Assembly (NCBI RefSeq): GCF_001571145.1
Contig: NZ_BCTF01000009.1
Location: 96,341 to 160,340 of the forward strand
Length of the DNA: 64,000 nucleotides
Reading direction: 5' to 3'
DNA from: Hydrogenophaga flava NBRC 102514
GTDB lineage: Bacteria; Pseudomonadota; Gammaproteobacteria; Burkholderiales; Burkholderiaceae_C
Every line of letters begins with the position of its first letter. Position 1 is the stretch's first letter. The position numbers and the translations under genes were made by a program. Positions 59,278 through 64,000 of the stretch are shown one piece after another. The notes beneath the pieces were generated by a model. That model was given only the letters and a program-made list of their open reading frames with translations. It had not been told where the DNA came from and made no database searches.

Positions 59278-60720
59278 ATGAAACACCCGCTGCCCTACGC
59301 ATTCGCGCGCGAAAACCTCTGGCTGCTGGAGGAGGAGGACGGGCGGCTGACCCTGCGGGGCAGCTCCAGCGCCGCCGCAGACGAAGAGGCGCAGACGCGC
59401 CGGCTCTCGGCGCTGTCGGAAATCCTCCGCTGCCACGACGTGGAGGAGCTGCAGTGGGAGCCCGGTGAACTGCTGACCCAGCGCATCAGCGCCGCCTATG
59501 CGCAGGGTGAGTCCAGCGCCGCGGCGGTGGTCAGCGAGGTGCAGAGCGACGCCGACCTCAGCCGCATGATGCAGGAGCTGCCGGCCATTGAGGACTTGCT
59601 GGAGACCGCCGACGACGCGCCCATCATCCGCATGCTCAACGCGCTGCTGACCCAGGCCGCGCGCGACGGCGCCAGCGACATCCATATCGAACCCTTCGAG
59701 CGCCATTCGAGCGTGCGCTTCCGCGTCGACGGCACGCTGCGCGAGGTGGTTCAGCCCAACCGCGCGCTGCACGCGGCACTCATTTCGCGCCTGAAGATCA
59801 TGGCCGAGCTCGACATCTCCGAGAAGCGCCTGCCGCAGGACGGCCGCATCTCGCTGCGCATCGGCACGCGCGCGGTCGACGTGCGCGTCTCCACCCTGCC
59901 CAGCGCCCACGGCGAACGCGCGGTGCTGCGCCTGCTGGACAAGAGCGAGAGCCGCCTCAACCTGGAGGCGGTCGGCATGCAGGGCGATGTGCTGGAACGC
60001 TTCGAGAAGCTGATCCACCAGCCGCACGGCATCATCCTCGTGACCGGGCCGACCGGCTCGGGCAAGACCACCACGCTGTACGCCTCGCTGCAGCGGCTGG
60101 ACGCGACGCAGCAGAACATCATGACGGTCGAGGACCCGATCGAGTACGAGCTGCCCGGCATCGGCCAGACCCAGGTCAACGCCAAGATCGACCTCGACTT
60201 CGCCCGCGCCCTGCGCGCCATCCTGCGCCAGGACCCGGACGTGGTCATGATCGGCGAGATCCGCGACTTCGAGACCGCGCAGATCGCCATCCAGGCCTCG
60301 CTCACCGGCCACCTGGTGCTGGCCACGCTGCACACCAACGATTCGGTCAGTGCCGTCACGCGCCTGATCGACATGGGCGTCGAGCCCTTCCTGCTGAGCA
60401 GCTCGCTGCTGGGCGTGCTGGCGCAGCGCCTGGTGCGCAAGCTCTGCCCGAAGTGCAAGCGCCAGGACGCCAACGGCCGCTGGCACCCGGTGGGTTGCGC
60501 GCACTGCAACCAGTCCGGCTACAAGGGCCGCACGGGCATCTACGAGCTGCTGGTGACGGGCGACAAGATCCGCTCGCTCATCCACAACCGCGCCGCCGAA
60601 AGCAAGATTTTTGTGGCCGCCGAAGCCGCGGGCCTGCGCACCATGCGCGCAGACGGTCAGCGGCTGATCGACGAAGGCATCACCTCGGAAGCCGAAGTTC
60701 TCAGCGTGACGAGAGACTGA
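59278..60720 (+). CDS. gspE: Type II secretion ATPase GspE
   Basis: Cytoplasmic motor of the secretion system, 480 residues. Walker A GPTGSGKTTTLYA, Asp box and Walker B region QDPDVVMIGEIRDFETA, His box TGHLVLATLHTNDS, and the zinc motif CPKCKRQDANG...GCAHC. The N-terminal ~100 residues correspond to the GspE N1 domain that binds GspL. Starts 10 bases after gspD. Confidence 0.98.
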   Translation: MKHPLPYAFARENLWLLEEEDGRLTLRGSSSAAADEEAQTRRLSALSEILRCHDVEELQWEPGELLTQRISAAYAQGESSAAAVVSEVQSDADLSRMMQELPAIEDLLETADDAPIIRMLNALLTQAARDGASDIHIEPFERHSSVRFRVDGTLREVVQPNRALHAALISRLKIMAELDISEKRLPQDGRISLRIGTRAVDVRVSTLPSAHGERAVLRLLDKSESRLNLEAVGMQGDVLERFEKLIHQPHGIILVTGPTGSGKTTTLYASLQRLDATQQNIMTVEDPIEYELPGIGQTQVNAKIDLDFARALRAILRQDPDVVMIGEIRDFETAQIAIQASLTGHLVLATLHTNDSVSAVTRLIDMGVEPFLLSSSLLGVLAQRLVRKLCPKCKRQDANGRWHPVGCAHCNQSGYKGRTGIYELLVTGDKIRSLIHNRAAESKIFVAAEAAGLRTMRADGQRLIDEGITSEAEVLSVTRD

Positions 60721-60728
60721 GCGTTCTC

Positions 60729-61958
60729 ATGCCCGCCTACTCCTTCGAAGCGCTGAACGCGCAGGGCGCGACGCAAAAAGGCCTGATCGACGCCGACACC
60801 GCCAAGGCGGCGCGCAGCATGCTGCGGGGCCGCGGCCTGGTGCCGCTGGCGGTCGAGCCGGCGGTGTCGTCCAACAGCGGCGGCCGTGGCAGCGGGCTGA
60901 ACATGACGCTCTGGGGCGGCCGTGTCTTCAACGCCACCACGCTGGCGGTCTGGACGCGGCAGCTCGCCGGACTGGTGTCCTCGGGCCTGCCGCTGGAACG
61001 CGCGCTTTCGGCACTGGCCGAGGAAGCCGAAAAAGACGAACAGCGCCGCCTAGTCGCCAGTCTGCGCGCAGAGGTCAATGCCGGTGCGGCCTTCGCCACC
61101 GCGCTGGGTCAGCACCCGCGCGAGTTCTCGCCCATCTACACCGGCGTCATCGCGGCCGGCGAGCAGAGCGGGCAACTGGGCACGGTGCTGGAGAGTCTGG
61201 CCGACGACCTCGAAACCCGCGAGGCCCTCAAGAACAAGCTGATCGGCGCCTCGCCCTACCCGGCCATCGTCACCGTGGTGGCGATCGTGATCGTGGTGTT
61301 CCTGGTCAGCTACGTGGTGCCGCAGGTGGCGGGTGTGTTCGCGGGCAGCAAGCGCGCCCTGCCCTTCCTGACCGTGGTGATGCTGGCCATCAGCGACTTC
61401 GTGCGCAGCTACGGCTGGCTCATGCTCGGCCTGCTGGTGCTGGCCGGCGTGGGCCTGGCCCTGGCCCGCCGCAACGACGCGCTGCGGCTGCGCATGGACG
61501 CGGCCTGGCTGCGCCTGCCTCTGGTGGGGCGCCTGGCGCGCGGCTACAACGCGGCCCGCTTCGCCGCCACGCTGGCCATGCTGGCGGCGGCGGGCGTGCC
61601 GATCCTGCGGGCACTGCAGACCGCGGCCGAAACCCTGTCCAACCGCTCGATGCGCGCCGACGCGCTGGACGCGCTGGTGCTGGTTCGAGAAGGTGCACCG
61701 CTGGCGTCGGCGCTGGCCAGCAAGAAGCGCTTTCCGCCGCTGGTGGCCATGTTCGCGCGGCTGGGCGAGCAGACCGGCCAGCTGCCGGTGATGCTGCAGC
61801 GCGCCGCGGTTCAGCTCGGCGCCGAGGTGCAGCGCCGCGCCATGCACCTGGCGACCATCCTGGAGCCGCTGCTCATCGTGGCCATGGGCGTGGTCGTGAT
61901 GCTGATCGTGCTGGCGGTGCTGATGCCCATCATCCAGCTCAACCAACTCGTCAAGTAA
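60729..61958 (+). CDS. gspF: Type II secretion inner-membrane platform protein GspF
   Basis: 409 residues with two T2SSF domains, each a cytoplasmic helical bundle (VWTRQLAGLVSSGLPLERALSALAEEAE and AARFAATLAMLAAAGVPILRALQTAAETLSN) followed by membrane segments. The N-terminal MPAYSFEALNAQGATQKGLIDADTAKAARSMLRGRGLVPL is the GspF/PilC signature. ATG at 60729, 8 bases after the gspE stop. Last T2SS gene here. Confidence 0.97.
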   Translation: MPAYSFEALNAQGATQKGLIDADTAKAARSMLRGRGLVPLAVEPAVSSNSGGRGSGLNMTLWGGRVFNATTLAVWTRQLAGLVSSGLPLERALSALAEEAEKDEQRRLVASLRAEVNAGAAFATALGQHPREFSPIYTGVIAAGEQSGQLGTVLESLADDLETREALKNKLIGASPYPAIVTVVAIVIVVFLVSYVVPQVAGVFAGSKRALPFLTVVMLAISDFVRSYGWLMLGLLVLAGVGLALARRNDALRLRMDAAWLRLPLVGRLARGYNAARFAATLAMLAAAGVPILRALQTAAETLSNRSMRADALDALVLVREGAPLASALASKKRFPPLVAMFARLGEQTGQLPVMLQRAAVQLGAEVQRRAMHLATILEPLLIVAMGVVVMLIVLAVLMPIIQLNQLVK

Positions 61959-61960
61959 AC

Positions 61961-62857
61961 ATGCCGGTCACCCTGGACGGACAGCTCGTCGTCGCCATTT
62001 CCTCGCGCGCCCTGTTCGACTTTGAAGAGGAGAACCGCGTCTTCGAAACCGGCGACGACCGGGCCTACATGAAGCTGCAGCTGGACCGGCTGGAGCAGCC
62101 CGCCCAGCCCGGCGTGGCCTTCTCGCTGGTGAAGAAGCTGCTGGCCTTCAACGACCCCCAGGCCCAGCGGGTCGAGGTGGTGATCCTCTCGCGCAACGAC
62201 CCGGTCTCGGGCATGCGGGTGTTCCGCTCGGCCCAGCACTACGGCCTGCCGATCCAGCGCGGCAGCTTCACACGCGGCCAGCCGCCCTGGCGCTACCTGA
62301 GGCCGCTGCGCGCCAACCTGTTCCTCTCCACGCACCTGGCCGACGTGCGCGCCGCGCTGGGTGCCGGCGTGCCCGCCGCCCAGGTCTATCCGCAGTCGGT
62401 GCACGCCAGCGACGCCCATCCGCACGAGGTGCGCATCGCGTTCGACGGCGACGCGGTGCTGTTCTCCGACGAGGCCGAACGGGTCTACCAGGCCCAGGGC
62501 CTGAACGCGTTCCAGCAGCACGAACAGGCCAAGGCCGGGCAACCGCTGCAGGGCGGCCCTTTCAAGCCCCTGCTCGAAGCCCTGCACCGCCTGCAGACCG
62601 AGGGCACAAGCGCCATGCACATCCGCACCGCGCTGGTCACCGCGCGCTCGGCGCCCGCGCACGAGCGCGCGATCCGCACGCTGATGGAATGGGACATCCA
62701 GGTCGACGAGGCCATGTTCCTGGGCGGTCTGCCCAAGGGCGAGTTTCTGCGCGAGTTCGAACCCGACTTTTTCTTCGACGACCAGACCGGCCACATCGAG
62801 TCGGCCGCCCTGCATGTGCCCGCCGGGCACGTGGCTTCGGGCGTGTCCAACGCCTGA
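61961..62857 (+). CDS. 5'-nucleotidase (cytosolic NT5C1-like family)
   Basis: 298 residues, no signal peptide. The pattern matches bacterial homologues of cytosolic 5'-nucleotidase I: LVVAISSRALFDFEEENRVFE (aspartate-containing motif), RVEVVILSRNDPVSGMRVF, HPHEVRIAFDGDAVLFSDEAERVYQ (HAD-like DxD-type) and the C-terminal FFDDQTGHIESA. It would dephosphorylate nucleoside monophosphates. It starts 2 bases after the gspF stop, so it is co-transcribed with the secretion operon. Confidence 0.88.
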   Translation: MPVTLDGQLVVAISSRALFDFEEENRVFETGDDRAYMKLQLDRLEQPAQPGVAFSLVKKLLAFNDPQAQRVEVVILSRNDPVSGMRVFRSAQHYGLPIQRGSFTRGQPPWRYLRPLRANLFLSTHLADVRAALGAGVPAAQVYPQSVHASDAHPHEVRIAFDGDAVLFSDEAERVYQAQGLNAFQQHEQAKAGQPLQGGPFKPLLEALHRLQTEGTSAMHIRTALVTARSAPAHERAIRTLMEWDIQVDEAMFLGGLPKGEFLREFEPDFFFDDQTGHIESAALHVPAGHVASGVSNA

Positions 62858-62881
62858 CGCCCGGCCACAGCCCGCACCGAA

Positions 62882-64000
62882 TCAGGGATTGATCCGGACC
62901 AGGCGCACCCCTGTGATATCGGTGCGGTTGGTGTAGCCCACCGCACCGGTGGTGAACCCAACCGCCCAGGCGCCCGCCGTGTTCGCCACCAGGGGCGTCG
63001 ACGACCAGGCGGCCGGCTCACCCAACGCCGGGAACGCAGCGGAATCGATCCTTAGTGAGGCGGTCCGCGTGCGGTCCACCAGGCTTCCCAGCTCCTTGAT
63101 GTTGGGCAGGCGCCAGCCACTCAGATCCCGCGCATGGGTCAGGGCCTGCTCCTGCGTGAATGTGCTGGCCGTGCCGGTGCAGGTGCTGCCGTTCCAGGCC
63201 ATGCCTTCCAGGCAGCGGCGCCACTGCAGTCCGGTGAGCGCGTCGTTGACCAGGTTGTTGGCGGCATCGCCGGCATAGGCCACGCTGCTGAAGCTGAAGC
63301 GCGGACCATTGAGCATGCTGCCGCGCACCAGCCGGACGAAATTGGCATTGCTGGTGGAGTCGGTGACGACCATGCCGTCGTCAAAGGACGTGGTGAACCC
63401 GATCGACGTCGACGAAGTGTCGGACGACCAGTACTTGCCCGCCTGCGTACCCGACGGCCCCTTGCTCAATGCCATTGGGGGCGACGTGTCGCCATAGCGG
63501 ACCATGGTCTGCAGCTCCAGCGCCGTGGGCAGGCGCCAGTCGCTGAAGCCGCACAGCGCCAGTGCGTTGACCGCTGCCACATAGCCACTGGCGTCGGTGG
63601 CGGCGTTGTTGCCCAGGCGGGTGTAGGTGTTGGTGCCTGCGCGGGTGCCTGAACCGGTTTTCCCCTCCCAGATCAGACCGGTGATTTCGTCGGCCATGCA
63701 CTGGTCGCTGGTGAACCCGGTCAGCAGCAAAAACCGCATGGGGTTGATCCCGGAGCGGTGCCCGTCCTGCTGAGGATTCAGACTGGTGGCGGCAATGTTG
63801 GAACAAGCGACCAGTGTGTTGCTGCCGGACTGAAGGCACTGTGTATCGGTCACCCCGCTGTTGGGTAGTTTTTCGGCCCGCCAGTCGGTGTCCAGCACGT
63901 AGTAGCCAATGCCTTCAAAGCTGTAGGTCGCCGCGAGGTTGGCGAGGATGCTGTTCTTCTCCACCTCGCTGGCCGTGTAGAAGTGAAAGCCCTTGCCGGG
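62882..64000 (-). CDS. DUF5648/DUF1566 (Lcl-type) surface protein, N-terminus beyond window edge
   Basis: The open frame continues to base 64000 without a start. The first visible part is GFHFYTASEVEKNSILANLAATYSFEGIGYYVLD, the repeat of the DUF5648 type. Then follow two DUF1566 (Lcl C-terminal) units with the WRLPTALELQTMV and WRLPNIKELGSLVD motifs and the shared F(V)RLVRG or GVRLVRINP endings. Such proteins are usually secreted or surface-attached with unknown function. A GTG at 63964 is not the true start. Convergent with the 5'-nucleotidase. Confidence 0.85.
   Translation of the reverse strand, partial: PGKGFHFYTASEVEKNSILANLAATYSFEGIGYYVLDTDWRAEKLPNSGVTDTQCLQSGSNTLVACSNIAATSLNPQQDGHRSGINPMRFLLLTGFTSDQCMADEITGLIWEGKTGSGTRAGTNTYTRLGNNAATDASGYVAAVNALALCGFSDWRLPTALELQTMVRYGDTSPPMALSKGPSGTQAGKYWSSDTSSTSIGFTTSFDDGMVVTDSTSNANFVRLVRGSMLNGPRFSFSSVAYAGDAANNLVNDALTGLQWRRCLEGMAWNGSTCTGTASTFTQEQALTHARDLSGWRLPNIKELGSLVDRTRTASLRIDSAAFPALGEPAAWSSTPLVANTAGAWAVGFTTGAVGYTNRTDITGVRLVRINP

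Overview
The window is GC-rich bacterial chromosome with tightly packed genes, many joined by 4-base ATGA or GTGA stop/start overlaps. The gene content points to Burkholderiales, most probably the family Comamonadaceae. Evidence for this is the coq7 type of ubiquinone hydroxylase, the OmpC-like porins of the MKKTLIALAAVAA type, the gspGHIJKLMNDEF order with a divergent gspC, the LpxL-type acyltransferase pair next to metK, and CIRCE-controlled groESL. The genus cannot be fixed from the sequence. No rRNA, tRNA, CRISPR array, insertion sequence or prophage was seen.

Layout. 1-4.6 kb holds housekeeping genes: a di-heme cytochrome c4 (cut by the left edge), the ribosome-assembly GTPase EngB, two tandem lipid A-type acyltransferases and metK. 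4.7-10.9 kb is signalling and membrane chemistry: an orphan multi-PAS histidine kinase, then a two-gene unit that makes a CruF-like/MpaB-Lcp-like fusion protein and a 7TM receptor with a degenerate GGDEF domain. 11-14.8 kb has ccoG (cytochrome oxidase assembly) and groES-groEL with CIRCE. 14.9-16.1 kb is an MFS exporter.

16.1-25.4 kb is a single-direction D-xylose cluster: xylF, xylH, half-size xylG, a ROK repressor, xylB, xylA, a second ChvE-like sugar-binding protein and a Gfo/Idh/MocA dehydrogenase. Sugar is captured, pumped in, isomerised to xylulose and phosphorylated; transaldolase (31.6-32.5 kb) with its divergent HexR-type regulator would pass the pentose phosphates into central metabolism. 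Divergent from xylF is a coupled trio: an FG-GAP/ASPIC protein, a vanadium-haloperoxidase-like protein and an aldose 1-epimerase (25.6-29.6 kb). The xylF/FG-GAP intergenic region carries a dyad resembling ROK XylR operators.

29.6-31.5 kb is a regulator plus beta-propeller pair. 33.6-40.3 kb is a dipeptide-type ABC transporter operon with an M20 amidohydrolase embedded in it. 40.4-45.3 kb has a DUF3047 lipoprotein, a ComEA-like protein, two porins, coq7 and an OsmC-type protein. 45.4-48.3 kb has ilvA, with a terminator-bearing leader, and cobT. 48.3-51.3 kb is gspC in an operon with a DUF294/CBS protein and a DnaQ-like exonuclease. 51.3-62 kb is the rest of the type II secretion system, followed by a 5'-nucleotidase. 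A partial DUF5648/DUF1566 surface-type protein runs off the right edge.

Most promising for novelty: the CruF-MpaB/Lcp fusion and its coupling to a catalytically dead GGDEF receptor that keeps its inhibitory site; the FG-GAP/haloperoxidase/epimerase trio next to the xylose operon; the ilvA leader or small RNA; and an FG-repeat insertion in GspL.
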